Assembly: GCA_018873245.2 (NCBI GenBank) | Contig: JAEMBT020000009.1 | Coordinates: forward strand, 13,481,112-13,545,111 | Direction: 5' to 3' | DNA: 64,000 nt | Origin: Archegozetes longisetosus | Taxonomy: Eukaryota; Arthropoda; Arachnida; Sarcoptiformes; Trhypochthoniidae | Position numbers and translations under genes: made by a program | Part shown: one piece after another, positions 1-13,500 of the stretch | Position numbering within the stretch: position 1 is the stretch's first letter | Layout of the letters: every line of letters begins with the position of its first letter | Notes under the pieces: generated by a model | The model's input: the letters and a program-made list of their open reading frames with translations, nothing else | Databases searched by the model: none | What the model was told of the DNA's origin: nothing

Positions 1-1627
1 TATTTAGTAGTTTATAGTTAAATAGTTTTATTATTTCATTTTAGATTCTATACTTTTACTAATTATTCTTTTTATTATTTAGTATTTAATGATTTATTTC
101 TTTCATTGTTTGACTTATCATCTTCAGTAACAAACTGACAACAAACTGAAACCCTATTAACTAGAAGATGAAATTCTAAGACCTAACCTGATGCTCATCT
201 TGACAACGATAGTCAGATTGACTATCTATTACAGAATGTGAAACTTGCGGAGATTCTCTTTTACCATATTGAGAATCAATTATGAAGAGTCACTTAATTT
301 ATAATAGACTGATAGACTGATTCGCTATGCAGTGTCTAGTAGAAATAACTCATTCAATTGCTAAGATTTACTTATCCAAAGCATGCAATAAAGTCCAAAT
401 TACAGTGTTCAACTAAAAATAGTCCAACTTGATTTCAAGAAGTTGATCAATCTAAATTCAAAAAATATTTTAAGACGAATACTGAAACTTTTAAATTGAT
501 ATGGTATATAATGATCAAATAAATTTGATATTAATTATACTTAATGTAATAAAATTGACCAATAAATGACCTAATAGAAGCAGTTGCTCATGGGCAATAG
601 TTAAATACGCTCCTGATTTATACAAAATAAATAACACTATTCCATCACAAAGCATAACGATAACATATAATTATACATAGCATTAAAGAAAAGAAATCGA
701 TTATTAAACTAAAGACAACTATATCATAAATATAATGACTTTTAAGAAGTGATAGTGGGCCGCAAAAATTGAACATGACACAATAGTAAATTGAACGTAA
801 CACAATAGCAAATTAAGCATGACATAATAGTAAATTAATCTAAAACTTATTTATTTAGACATAAATTAATCTAAATACATTAATCTAAATACATTAATAT
901 AAATACATCAATCATTAAATGAATGCAAAACTGTTGCCATAAAGAGAAACTTGTCAATACATACAGAATAAATGATATGTATGTTCTATTCACGCATAGT
1001 TTTGTTTTATGGAATATATCTGAATTTAAAGTATCTAATTTATAATATATTCGTGACATATGTTAATTAAACAGCCTCTTTATATTACAAAATTCATATT
1101 AATCAATTCAATCAATAGAATTAGTTGAGCAATTATTTTGACTTATTATTATAATATATTCTTATTTCAAACTTGAATTCAGTCAAAATTATCTTAATAA
1201 TTATATATTCAATAATATTCATTTTATTATTAGAAAGATAGAAAACTTTAAACAACTAAATATAAGAAATTCATATTATGTATGAGTGTTATCAAATGAG
1301 TTAGCTAAAATATTAAATTCTATTGAGCCATACTAACATGATATTCAATAGAATACTGATTCTAAATATTGAGTAAAAGAAGTAAAGCTTCCAACTCTAA
1401 GTGATTACTGAGTTGAATATACTATTGAAAATGTATGTGAGCCCGATTCTCAACACAATAGAATTTGATGAAAAGTAACATTTAAGGTTGACTGTTCAAT
1501 TTATTTTGTTGTTAAAGAACGATTTACCAAATTTATAGCATAACACTTTCTATAGTGGTTCACTTATTTGAGTTAAAATCTTATTGAAAAATTACTTTTA
1601 AATACAGTACTGTATAGTTGACACTTA

Positions 1628-1662
1628 ATAGGTTAGGTTAGGTTCGGTTCGGTTCGGTTCTA
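1628..1662. repeat. Short (TTAGG)/(TTCGG) tract
   Basis: 'taggttaggttagg' followed by 'ttcggttcggttcggtt'; abuts the ~200-bp inverted-repeat element copy 1. Confidence 0.8.
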
Positions 1663-1851
1663 GATAGCTACAAGAAGAGGTCATTGCTATGTCAACTGCC
1701 TCTGGTGCTCATCAATTTGTTACCAAACTTGATTTAAGATTTACATTGATTACTATATTCTATAAGTTTGTTAATATCTGAAGGTATTATGATCTAACGG
1801 AAAGCATGCCATAAGAATGCATGTCTTCTAGTTGCTGCCAAAGATTATCAA
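1661..1851 (+). mobile_element. ~200-bp inverted-repeat element family, copy 1
   Basis: Diverged copy with the shared core: 'atcaatttgttaccaaactt', then 'attactatattctataagtt' and the 3' end 'ttctagttgctgccaaagat'. Non-coding. A TTAGG/TTCGG-like tract abuts its left end. Confidence 0.75.
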
Positions 1852-2826
1852 TTTTTTGAACGTACAATCCAATTGAAAACTGAGATAAACTCAATTTAAC
1901 TTCTCACACGATTATTAATTTAGCAGATACAACATGAAAGGTGCACTGAATCTTAAAGCGAAACAAATAAAGAAAATATGTGAAATAACTTTTCAAACAA
2001 ACAAGAATACATAGAAGAAAAAAATAAGATTATATAGGTTGAGATGGAATGGGCTAGATTAAGATAGAGTGGGTTAGATTAAGTCAGAATAAGTAAGAAT
2101 AAGTTAGATTAAGTCAGAATAAGTTAGATTAAAACAAACTACATATAAAAACTTATAAAACGGATAACTGAATAGAAATAAGAAATTATACGAAAAGAAT
2201 ATACAGTATCGTACACGAGTACAATATTGTAAATCATTGACTGTTGTTGATAAGTAATAAGTAATAACATAGTGTATAAAATAGTGTATAATGTTTTCCT
2301 CTCGACAGTTGTGTCGAAATGTAAAGATGAATGATTCACATTTAGATAAGTGATGCAGCAGTGTAGATAGGGGGGTCAAATTGGATAGGGGTGAAAGAGG
2401 GGGAGGTCTAGTTAGGTGATATAGTAGTGGATAGGGGGGTCTACTGTGCAATTTGAACGAATGATCGGCAATAAAGAGATATAAACGAGAGTTTTTCTTA
2501 CAAATGTCACTATCTACTGAAGCGAATTCAACTATATTCAATTTTATATATAACTTATATAACTTATATAACTTATTTTCTTTTATTACTTATGTTTAAG
2601 ATAGTTTTTCACTATTTCTCTCTCTCTCAATCTTGCACACTTTCTCTCTCTCTTCTCTCTTTTACAACACTTTACAACACTTTATAACTCTTTATAACTC
2701 ATTCAATACACTATTTCTTTTCATAAACATTTTGCAGTATTTCTTTGTGTGTGATAGTGTCATTTTGTGTCATTTTGTGTCTCTTATTGTGTTCGATTTC
2801 ATGTTTCTCTTTATGTCTCTCTTTAC

Positions 2827-2827
<1 letters not shown>

Positions 2828-2869
<42 letters not shown>
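2828..2869. repeat. (CT)n microsatellite
   Basis: About 20 perfect CT units. Confidence 0.97.
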
Positions 2870-2871
<2 letters not shown>

Positions 2872-3784
2872 GTCTGATTGTATCAAAAAATAGAGAAATA
2901 AGTAGAAAAAAACGCTAAAAAGAATATAGAAATCTTTATCAATATATAAGTTATATTGATCTAGTTTTGATTGTATGTTAGGCAAGTATATACGTATGTA
3001 TACGAATATATGTATATAGTAATCGAGTTTTTATTGATTCAAATAGAGAACTTAGTTTCAAAAATAAAATATATATGTTTTTGTTTATATTTAATCACTT
3101 TTTGCTCTCTGTCCCCCCTCTCTCTTCCCTCCCTCCTCTCCCTCTCAACAAACCTCATCCAAAAAAATCAACAGTTAATTAGACATAAACAAAATGACTA
3201 AAAAATAAATAGAAGATTAACGTAATGATGCTTGTATAACTATTATATTGATTAGGTATGACAATTATATATTATAGTACTTTTTAAGTGTCACATGTGA
3301 TCACTTATGTGTGCTTATTATCGAACTATTAATATTTATTGACGTACCAACAAACTTATAGAAATTCTATTTAGCAATTCAAACAAATTCAAAATCAAAA
3401 TAAACAACAAATAAGTAGATATAATAAGTAAATAATAGCAAAAGAAAAAATAAATCTAGTAGCTAAATAACATAGCAGAATAGCAAAACGACGGAATTAC
3501 AGAATTACAGAATAGCAGAATTACAGAATTACAGAATACAGAATTACAGAATTACAGAATAGCAGAATTACAAAATAACAGAAATGTAGAATTACACAAT
3601 AAAGCGTACTATATATATAATATATTTTGTTTGGCAAGCGATCAATGATTGATTTAGATTTAGACTATATAAAACCTAGCTATATGGTAGCATAACTGAA
3701 ACGTTGAATTTATATTCACAAAACATGTTATCTCATGACAAATGCATAGAAAGATGTTAGTAAAAAAGCAACAAATTAGTAGTG

Positions 3785-3787
<3 letters not shown>

Positions 3788-3852
<65 letters not shown>
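3788..3852. repeat. (GA)n microsatellite
   Basis: About 32 perfect GA units; the Ser-Leu open frame over it is spurious. Confidence 0.97.
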
Positions 3853-3855
<3 letters not shown>

Positions 3856-4958
3856 TAACTAAAATCAAATAAAACACAAAGTGCCACTCTTTAGAACTCA
3901 CTATGAGTAATAAGGCATTGTGTGTCGAAGTAATATTATGCAAACAATATTATGCAGTATATAAAAGTATTGATCACGTATAGAGCTATTAGATGTTAAA
4001 CATTTATGACATTTATTGGATAAAGAGCTTGTGCCACATCGCATCTACGCATATATATATACCTAACACATACAGACATATCTATATATACCTAACACAT
4101 ACATATATATACACTCAACACATACATATATATACCTAACACATATATATATATACCTAACATAATGCGCATCTAGAGTTATCTTTTTTGGGATGCGGAT
4201 AAATCTGTCATGTTTTGAGTGCATTTACGATCAATGGAATTAGATTTGAACTGATTTGCGGTAACCATAAGAGCTTACACAGACTCTCAGCAGATCTGGT
4301 TCATGAGTGTTAAGCGAAGCAATCAGAGTCTCAATCGTAAGTAGTAGTAGTAGAATGAATCATTTCAAAATGATCCATAGCTACCACGTTGTTAAGTAAA
4401 CATTTCTATCTTTTTTATGTAATAATTAGTATTATATTAGAGTCTCTTTAGATGTAATTAGATGTTTAGTAGCAATTCATGTGCGATGGAGAGGAACATG
4501 TGGAACATGTGGAAGATAATGTATAAGATGATCTATAAAATGACACGGAAGATAACATGGCAACAGTGTCTATGGATGATTTGAGTGTCGCTTAGTTGAT
4601 GGCATAAAGTGGTTGAGATAAACTAAAGCAAACGCAAAGCTAAAACCAAAGAGAGAAGGAAAACCACTTGTCAAGTTTGATATAAAGTGAACAGAACGAG
4701 CAGAAAATTAAGTGATGCCAGAGTAAGGAAATAACGGCAAAATAAATGACTTTACTGAAGAAAAAGCGATTTTGCGAAAGTCAGGAATAAAAGAGTGCTT
4801 TCTCACTCAGAGGGAGAGAGATGCTATAGAGAGAATATAGAGAGATTGTAGAGAGGCTGTGGAGAGAGGCTGCAGAGAGGCTGCAGAGATCGGAGAGAGA
4901 GACCAAAGTTGGCTAACATTTATATGAAAGCTGAAGTAGAGCGCAGTTAAGCAAAGAG

Positions 4959-4962
<4 letters not shown>

Positions 4963-4997
<35 letters not shown>

Positions 4998-5006
4998 GGA
5001 GAGAGA
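4963..5006. repeat. (GA)n microsatellite
   Basis: GA run with one CGG interruption. Confidence 0.95.
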
Positions 5007-5887
5007 GTAACTTAAGCGCTAGTGAAAATAAATTGGCTCTATTTTATGCATTGAGCCATAAAGTGAGAGCAAAGCTCTTAATCACTTCTCGCACTCTGTT
5101 ATTCTTCATGTTAGTCTCAAAGCTGATTGTTAATGCTAGACGAACATTATTGGAATAATTTGGTTGATAAAAAATTGACGACATCCCCCATTAGAAGGCA
5201 TTAGAACATGACACATGCATCAGAGATTCAGATATGCATAGGGTTCAGATCCGCATAGGGTTGGAATGGATAGGGTTGGGATGGATAGGGTTGGGATGCA
5301 TAGGGTTATGATGCATAAGCTCCATATATGCATCAACTCCAAACTGAAATAGGGTTGAAAGAGAGCTGGAAACATAGATTGCGACTCAGTAGTTGACTGT
5401 CTATTATAGACGCAGAGTTACCCAACTTACTAATTGATCAACTCTTCTATTATGCTCTTCTTTATATCAATATTTATATATAAACGTCTAAGTAAGTTAA
5501 AATGAATTGCTGGTAGGGAATGAGTGATAAAGCTTATGATTGTTATATAAAAGGAAATTATTATTCTAAAGATTGTTAGTTATGAGGAATACTCAAACGA
5601 TCAATATTGCTATACAACCAATTGTGTTCTTGTTTATAGGTTAAGTATAGGCATCAGTGTTACTCTCTTTCTGTCTATGTATATGTCTGTGTCATACCTA
5701 TGTGTAGAGTTGAGAGAGAGAGAGGAAGAGGGAGAGAGTGAGTAGATATAGATAAATGAAACAAAATAGTACAACTATAATCGCAATTCGATTAACTTAA
5801 TTTAAGTGCGCATAAATATTAGATGTATTGCATCATCACCAAGCGTCATCATCATCAATGTTAATATATGTTGACATATATGAGAGT

Positions 5888-5935
5888 GGAGAGAGAGCGA
5901 GAGAGCGAGAGAGCGAGCGAGAGAGAGAGAGGAAG
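5888..5935. repeat. (GA)n microsatellite with GAGC variants
   Basis: Imperfect purine run with periodic 'gagcga'. Confidence 0.9.
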
Positions 5936-6299
5936 AGAGTAAGAGTGAGTATCTGAGTGAGTATCTGAGTGAGAGCCTAACACAAATATTATTGGGATTG
6001 CGGTGTTTCGCCTTTCATCACCAATCTTTACACTTGGATTGACTTGCATTTAGGGCTGTATGATGCTAAAAGATGTTACTGATGTAAGAGATGTTATCTA
6101 CTAGTAGTACTTTTTGATGAAGCGGCACACGATCGGCACACGATCTAGCCTTAGATACGGCCTTATATTTATGAGCTAAATATACTTTTATATACAGTCG
6201 ATTCTATCTTTATGAGACCAGGATGTAGTCTACAACTAGCTATGATATGCACTTTCCAAAATATTATTTGATTCACAGATTCTGAACACTATATCCGAT

Positions 6300-6560
6300 A
6301 TTGTGAATCTTGGATATAGTGGAACCCCGATATAGTGGAACTTCGATATAGTGGAACCCCGATATAGTGGAACCCCGATACAGCGGACTTTGGATATAGC
6401 GAATCTCACATATAGTCGAATCCCAATGTAATGAACCCTCGATATAGTGAACCCCCGATGTATTGAACTCCGGATATAGTGAACCCCCTGTATAATGAAT
6501 CCCCAATATATTGAACCCCTCTTATAATGAGCCGATTTCTCTACATTAATGTATTTACTA
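6300..6560. repeat. Minisatellite of ~16-bp units 'gatatagtggaacccc', about 14-15 copies
   Basis: The unit looks like the inner terminal block of pogo/Tigger elements (GATATAGTGAACC). A TACAGTCGATTCTATCTTTA end sits about 110 bp upstream at 6194, suggesting that the array grew from a MITE arm. Confidence 0.85.
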
Positions 6561-6959
6561 TAACGAGAGGCCACTTTACTGACTATATATAAACTTGTAT
6601 GAGAGTCGATCGTCAAGATGGTTATGATGATGAAGATGATGTTAAAGCGACCGCTGCGAGTAATGCAAATGAATTGATATTATATTTTCGTCAACCACTC
6701 AACTGGGAGTGAGTTTGAAAACAAATTTCATCCTTTAGTAAATGTTGCATGACGACAAAATTAAAGAAAAAATATAGCATTTCTTGGCATCTAGGGATGT
6801 GTATCTTGCCATCTTAGAGATGTAGATGACATAGAAGACAGTGATGTAAGAGCAAAAGTCGAGCACATCGACAATTGTCGACGAATGGCATCTCTTTTGG
6901 GGCTTGTAAGAGAAATATTATCTGAATGAATTGTCGAGATGAAAGGCAGATGAGATGTT

Positions 6960-7220
6960 CAGCAAAATCTTATGTTCAATACAGGCTTTTTATAGCTTGT
7001 TATGTTCAATGTAGGCCTTTCTTATAGTTTATGTTCAATACAGGCTTTTCTTACAGTTTGTTGTGTTCAATACAGGCTTTTCTTACAGTTTGTTGTGCTC
7101 AATACAGGCTTTTCTCATAGCTTGTTATATTCAATACAAGCCTTTTTGATTGCTTGTTATTTCGAATGAAGGCCTTTTTTGATTGCTTGTTATACCGAAT
7201 AGAGTTCTTGTTATATCGAA
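6960..7220. repeat. Minisatellite of ~36-bp unit 'gttcaatacaggcttttctt'
   Basis: Seven or so units of the pattern 'gttcaatacaggctttt..tagcttgttat', diverging towards 7200. Confidence 0.8.
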
Positions 7221-7429
7221 TAGACTTCTTTTATATTGAAAGATGAACGTTATTATGACATTAAAGCAATAGAAAGAAGAAGAAATCATAACTATAGACT
7301 GATGTATTGAAAATGATGATATGCTTGACTAGTCATAAGTTGATAAATTTATTTATTTTCTACTAAAGATACAATCGCTAATGTAACTTTGATTGATCGA
7401 GTTCTGCTTCTTTTAGATCTACTTGACTT

Positions 7430-7660
7430 CATTCTAGATTCTTATATCAACTCCTCTTCATCTAAGATTCTTATGCTAACTCTTCTTCATCCTAGAACCT
7501 TATATCAACTCATTTTCATCCAACTATCTTACATTAACTCCTCTTCATCCGACTATCTTACATCATTTTGAGTTCATCTTGCATTATTTTGAGTTCATCT
7601 TGCATTATTTTGAGTTTATCTTGCATCATTTCGAGTTCATCTAAACTATCTTAGATCATC
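7430..7660. repeat. Minisatellite of ~30-bp unit 'aactcctcttcatccaac'
   Basis: Tandem units that change gradually into 'ttttgagttcatcttgcatta' units. The + strand frame through it is open only because of the repeat. Confidence 0.75.
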
Positions 7661-7974
7661 TAGCTTCACTACAATAACTGTATACATACTAAGCAATGTT
7701 TTCCTAAAAGTCAGTTTTTCAACGAACCAAACGGTATATGACTCTCCTATAGATATAACGATATAGAGAACCGAATGACACAGTGTTTTGATTTCCGTCG
7801 TCAGGGATTTTGGTGGGTTATCGGGCGTTTGGGTGGTCGCAAAATTGTTGCTTATTTTCATTCTTATTCTATTGCAAATAAGAGATTTGTAAAGCTAACT
7901 GATTTTTGAATTTGCTACACTCCATCTTCAGAAGTGGGGATCAATTTGAAATGGACCAAACATAAAGTCTATGG

Positions 7975-8152
7975 TACAGTAGTATCTGGGTATAGTTAAT
8001 GAGTTAGAACTTTAGATTGGTACTGACTACAGAGAGATTTTAGTATAAAGAGATAATTATTACATCAATAGTATATATTGAAAATAGATAGATGTGTTCC
8101 TAATATCGAGAATTCACTATAAAGAGATCAACTATATGGAGGTACAACTGTA
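7975..8152. mobile_element. pogo/Tigger-like MITE, 178 bp
   Basis: Starts TACAGTAGTATCTGGGTATA and ends with the complement of TACAGTTGTACCTCCATATA, i.e. TA-flanked inverted ends with a TATAGT(T/G) block, as in non-autonomous pogo/Tigger elements. No transposase frame. Confidence 0.75.
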
Positions 8153-8537
8153 CTAACAAGTGGTGAATGACTTTTTCAGTATTATTGTTATAATAAAGGA
8201 GAAGGCAAATAATAATGAGTTATATTTTTGAGAAGAGATTAGTAGAGGGTTTATATTAGTATAAGCTATATATATATGAAAGCTATATATATATATAAAA
8301 AATAGGTTTTATATTAGTATAGATCCCTATTATTGTTGTTATTACTGGTCTGGGTTTGGTCTTCATCTTCACACGTAAAATATCATAAAAGCAAGGGATT
8401 TGTTAGCGCTTATGCCCCAACCTTCACAAAGAAAGTCAAGGGCCATAAGAGGATTAACACTCCACATCTTTACTCCATTTAAATGTTAGACACGCCTTGA
8501 AATCTAACACTTGCTGTTCGAGCTCAATCTTTGATAT

Positions 8538-8538
<1 letters not shown>

Positions 8539-8590
<52 letters not shown>
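8539..8590. repeat. (CT)n microsatellite
   Basis: About 26 perfect CT units. Confidence 0.97.
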
Positions 8591-8593
<3 letters not shown>

Positions 8594-8739
8594 GACCATT
8601 TTCTTCATTCAATACTTTAGGCTTAGTCTCATATAAGCATTTATTCATCAAAAGAACTTTTTCAAACTTACATACACTCTTATTTTGAGAAAATATAATC
8701 AACTCATGTATCTTAAGTCTGTCTAGAGTTAGTTTAAAG

Positions 8740-8870
8740 TTGGTCTGAAGTTAGCCTGAAGCTAGCCTTAGCCCAAAGTTAGCCCAAAGTTAGCCCAAAG
8801 TTAGCCCAAAGTTAGCCTGAAGTAAGTCGAAAATTAGCCTGAAGTTAGTCAGAAATGAGTCAAAAATGAG
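8740..8870. repeat. Minisatellite of 11-bp unit 'ttagcccaaag'
   Basis: About ten direct units with variants (ttagcctgaag, ttagtcagaaa); the central four are identical. Confidence 0.85.
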
Positions 8871-9379
8871 CCAAAAAAGTAGCGAAAAGCAGCAACTGAG
8901 CGTTTGACAGGAAGATAAGTATGAAAATAAAGTAAGTAATTATCAAATTGATAGAAGAGAGCGGAGAAAGGATTCTCTTGTGAAAATTTACATAATTACT
9001 AATTGGCTTCGGCGACATAGTTAATTGCGGCCGTTCACAGATTGTATAATTTATGCAAATGCTGGAAAATGTTAATAAGAGCATAACATATATACATATA
9101 CAGCACAACACATATATATAACATATATAACATGTGCAGAGCTAATAGTGAAAAATTAGTGACGAGATTGCATTCATACTTATATTAGTATTACAGCTAA
9201 TTATCAATGCATCGCTAAGCACATGATGGCTTCTCAATGAAGGAATCTAAGTTCTAATGATATTTGTTTTTATTCCTATTTCTACTATTTAAGTCTGTAA
9301 TATATAGCTCTAGTTTTATATTTTATGTTAAGTTACTTTTAGTACTAATTTTCAATTACTGGCCAATTATGTCAGTGTT

Positions 9380-9530
9380 AGTGAGTGTGAATGTTAGTGA
9401 GTGTGAATGTTCGTGAGTGTGAATGTTCGTCAATATGAATGTTCGTCAATATGAATGTTCATCAATATGAATGTTAGTCAATATGAATGTTCAATATGAA
9501 TGTTCGTCAATATAACTGTTTATCAATAGT
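9380..9530. repeat. Minisatellite of ~16-bp unit 'gaatgttcgtcaatat'
   Basis: About nine units, starting as 'gtgaatgttagtgagt' and grading into 'tgaatgttcgtcaata'. Confidence 0.85.
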
Positions 9531-9884
9531 ATAATTATTTACGAACAACATACTAAAACTGAAATCAAACAATAATTAAAATAATAGAAAAATAGAATTT
9601 ATAAATAATTAAATCAAAAAGAAGGCCTTTTGTAGAAGGAACGGCACAGATCATTTATGTTATATGATTTACGACATGAAACTTTAACAATAATAGGTTT
9701 AAATCGTTGCACTCATCCAAATGGTATGTGAGCGATAAGAGTCGCATTTATAGTTTTAGATCTTTTTGGATCTTTTTGGGCAGACAATAGGCTAGAGCAC
9801 GATTCTCTTTATCACAGGAAATCATTTGAAACGATGTGATGCGGTTGCCAACAGTGATCATGCTCTCTTTCTCCCTCCCTGGTC

Positions 9885-9945
9885 TCTCTCCAGTCCCTCT
9901 CCTCAGTCCCTCTCCAGTCCCTCTCCAGTCCCTCTCCAGTCTAGG
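9885..9945. repeat. Minisatellite 'cagtccctctc'
   Basis: Five to six units of ~11-12 bp; creates open frames on both strands around 9750-10100. Confidence 0.85.
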
Positions 9946-10264
9946 TCTCTCCCGGGCATCTCTAGAGTCAGTGATGGTTGTCTCTCTCGCTCTCTGGTTG
10001 TCTCTCTCCAACTCCATCTTAAAGCATCCTCTGCACTTTTGGTCAGTCAGCTTGAAAGCCAGTTTTCCCATCTTCCGTTTTGGTAATATGAGAGCAACGT
10101 AGAGAACGTATGAAGATTCCCTTATTCTTCCTGCTAGCAGTTACAACTCAAACCGCCGGATAACAACCAACTTTACGCCGGATATTTATGAGATCACTTC
10201 ACTAACTCAATGGCCATACATTTGGACTTTTGTTTACGCACTAATGATTACAGTATGCTCTCAT

Positions 10265-10505
10265 CTCATGTAATAGTATAATAGCTTAAGTTTAATAACA
10301 ATCATTGAATAGCTTAGCTTAATAACTGTTTTTGAATAGTTTAAGCTTTATAACTGTCTTGAATAGCTTAAGCTATATCACGATCTTTGAATAGCTTAGC
10401 TTTATAGCTATCTTTGCATAGTCTAAGCTTTATAACTATCTTTGAATAGCTTAACTCTAATAACGATCATTCTATAGCTTAACTCTAATAACAATCATAG
10501 TTATG
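10265..10505. repeat. Minisatellite of ~30-bp unit 'gaatagcttaagctttataa'
   Basis: Eight or so diverged units. Confidence 0.75.
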
Positions 10506-13500
10506 TCTAAAACTTCTTCTTATGTAAATTAACATATTATCCTAACTCTATTATATTACTAACTAAATATATCGATTATTCCAATCATAAAATTTGTGTT
10601 TATCTTGCTATGATTTGATAAATAAATTTAGATTTAGCATTAAATAGATAGGATTTAGTAGCATTTGTATATATAGTAAATATATAGGAAGAAAATGTTT
10701 CAACTCCTAAAATGCTACTTTTCCTCACAACAGTCAGACTCTATAAAAGCTAATCGATAGAAAATATTTTAGAAATCCAACAACATTTCAATTGATCCTC
10801 ACAACTATTTTAAATTTATATTATATATAAGAATATATTCATTTAGCAATCTTTTAATGTTTTCTTTTTTCAATTTGCCATAAGTTTTATATTGAACTTT
10901 TTAACGTTTTATATATTTTGCTCTTCTATTTATACACATCACATTTGCTTAAAAAACCATTATTCATATTAAAGCGTATTTAAATTGCGGTCTGAGTCTA
11001 TTTTTAAAATAATGTCATAGAAGTTTTTAAGATAGAGCTTTGCACACTCCTGTCGTAGCAATTATTTAGGTCTTTGATGAAGTTTTTAGAGTCGTCTTGT
11101 TGCAATTATTCAGATCTCTAATAGAGGCTTATAGAGTCTTGTCGTAGGAATTATCGAGATCTCCGATGGAGGTTTTAGAGTCATACTGTAGGAATTATCG
11201 TCATGTCTAATAGAGATTGTAGAGCAGTGTCGTAGAAGTTACAGAGTTGTTGGAGAGAGACACTGAGAAAGTTGGAAAGTCAAAAGCAGAGTTTAGCTAG
11301 CTGAATTTGGGTTCCGATAAAACGGACCAATTAAACGAGCGACTTATGAATAAAAATGACTTCTAGCCATGCGATAGTCATATTTAAAAAGGAGTTTTCT
11401 TTATCTTATTGAATAAAAGTTAAACCATATGTCAAACGCATTAATATTGATATTCAATTTAATTTATTTTGTTTGGAGGAATTGATATTTAATGTTTGTA
11501 AAATTATATTATAACTAACGACTTGAGCGCTTAACACTAATATTTTCTATACGATTATTCAGTTATTATTCCTTATTTTTCTATACAATTATTCAATATT
11601 TTTCTATATAATTACTTAACTATTGTAAGAGTAAAGAAAGTAATCGATTGCAGAATAGCTGATTTTTGTAAAATATATCATAAGATATACTTATTATTTA
11701 AAAAGTATATCAAATTTTTTATTGTCATCCATATTAGTGGGACGGGACAAATGGAAAATAAGTTCTCTATTGTTGATATAACGGATAAAAATTAAGTCAA
11801 AAATCAAATAATAAAAAGTTTTTTATTGTCAGCTGTGAAGAAAAGCGCGTTATATAAGGATATTTATTATTATCCCTTCAATGCATGTATTGATTTAGTA
11901 AAGTCACAAAAGGCAATGAATGCAATCTATTACAGTTAAACATTAACAGAATCTAATACATTAACAGAATCTAATTCATACATTAGAGTGACAGTCATTA
12001 TACTGTTACCCGACTGTGGAAACCAAACAGGTGCTTATTGGTAAAGCCACAGAAACTTATATATGTGTAAATGATCTATTTAGTGAAAATGAATGAAAGC
12101 ATAGCTAATTTTGCATAGCTATTGTCAAATTTTAATGTTATACGAACAACACCAATGAAGTTCCCCAACAGTAATCAGAGAGAACCGCCTGAATCAGAGC
12201 ATTCTAGAGTCGTGTTCACAGTCGGGAGAGTGCTCTTAGAGAGAGTCGTGCTTTGAGCTAGGAGAGTGTTCGTAGCCCGGAGAGTGCTCTTAGAGAGTAG
12301 AGCCACTGTTCTATGAGAGTGATGCAGAGAGTGGAGAGAGAGAGAGAGAATAGGGAGAGCATAGAGAGCTGGCGATGGGGAGAGAATTGCGGAAAGCAGG
12401 CAAATAAGTTAGGACTTTAGCACACATAACCGCATTTGGAGGCGCTTGGGCTCAATGAATTTTCAATGAAGCAGCAGTTGTGTGATGAAAGTAACACAAA
12501 CCTTCTATTATGTGCTATAGTATAAACCGAAACACAATTGGTTTTATTGTGTTCACGTATTTGTGTCGTCCCCTCCACTCAAGTTGACTACTGAACTGAA
12601 CAGAATGTAAAAGGCTTTCTATGATATTATAAAGTCTGCTCTTATGCTTTCACAATATTCTAGTTATATACACATTCAACTGAGCGTTTGAGGTGGCACT
12701 TCACTTCACTTTTTTTCCTCTCAAATGCTTTGTATTGAGTAAGTTGTGTCGAAAAAATGCTATTGTAGGAGAAGTGAATGTTTTTTATATTTGGTACTGT
12801 CATGTAAAGCAATATTGACTGCTTTCCTGTCAGTTCAAAGTGCTCTGCCGTAAAGCCGTAGTTCAAAGTCTTTGCTGTAAAGCCGTAGTTCAAAGTCTTT
12901 GCTGTAAAGCCATTATTCCCAAAGTATTACTGGTGAAGAAATGCATTCTATTTTAAAGTATTCAATAAAATAACACCAATTCACTTTGACTTATATACAC
13001 TCTTGTCATTTTTTTGACACAAGTTTGTACTGATTTCTCATATATTTCTATTATTTCATTTGACCACACAACTATTCAATCACAAATTTTAGATAGCTTA
13101 GATTAGGTTAGGTTAGATTAGCTGTATTTGGATAAGAATTGCGAAAAATTGATGGAATATTGATTGAAACTTGATAGAAGACCTGATGGAACCCCATAAT
13201 TAAATGAAGTATAGAATAGGAGAAATCCACTTAACAATAAATTTAGAGTTGGTTAGGTTGGATTAGCTATTTTCGGATAAAACTAGATAAAGATCGACAA
13301 TTATGCGTAGTATAGGATAGAAAAATCTGTTCAATAATGAATTTCGATTAAGTTAGGTTAGATTAAATGTGCAATGAAATGCTGGTAAAAACCCATAATT
13401 ATATGAAAAATTATAGGATAGAAGAAAATCACTCAATAATACATTTCGATTAGGTAAGGTTAGGTCAGTTATGCTTAGATAAGTCCAGTGAGATCTTAAT

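Noticed and set aside
2770-2985. Open frames with Arg-Glu or Ser-Leu runs (also near 3660-3887, 5861-6049, 8454-8702, 23379-23618, 27684-27959, 37573-37830, 43444-43794)
   Set aside because: They are translations of (GA)n/(CT)n microsatellites with no family similarity, no splice context and no conserved part outside the repeat.
6236-6616. 126-codon - strand frame
   Set aside because: Covers the 'gatatagtggaacccc' minisatellite; repetitive peptide with no homology.
7646-7861. 71-codon - strand frame of non-repetitive composition
   Set aside because: No family match or neighbouring exon; the length is within chance for this base composition next to a MITE.
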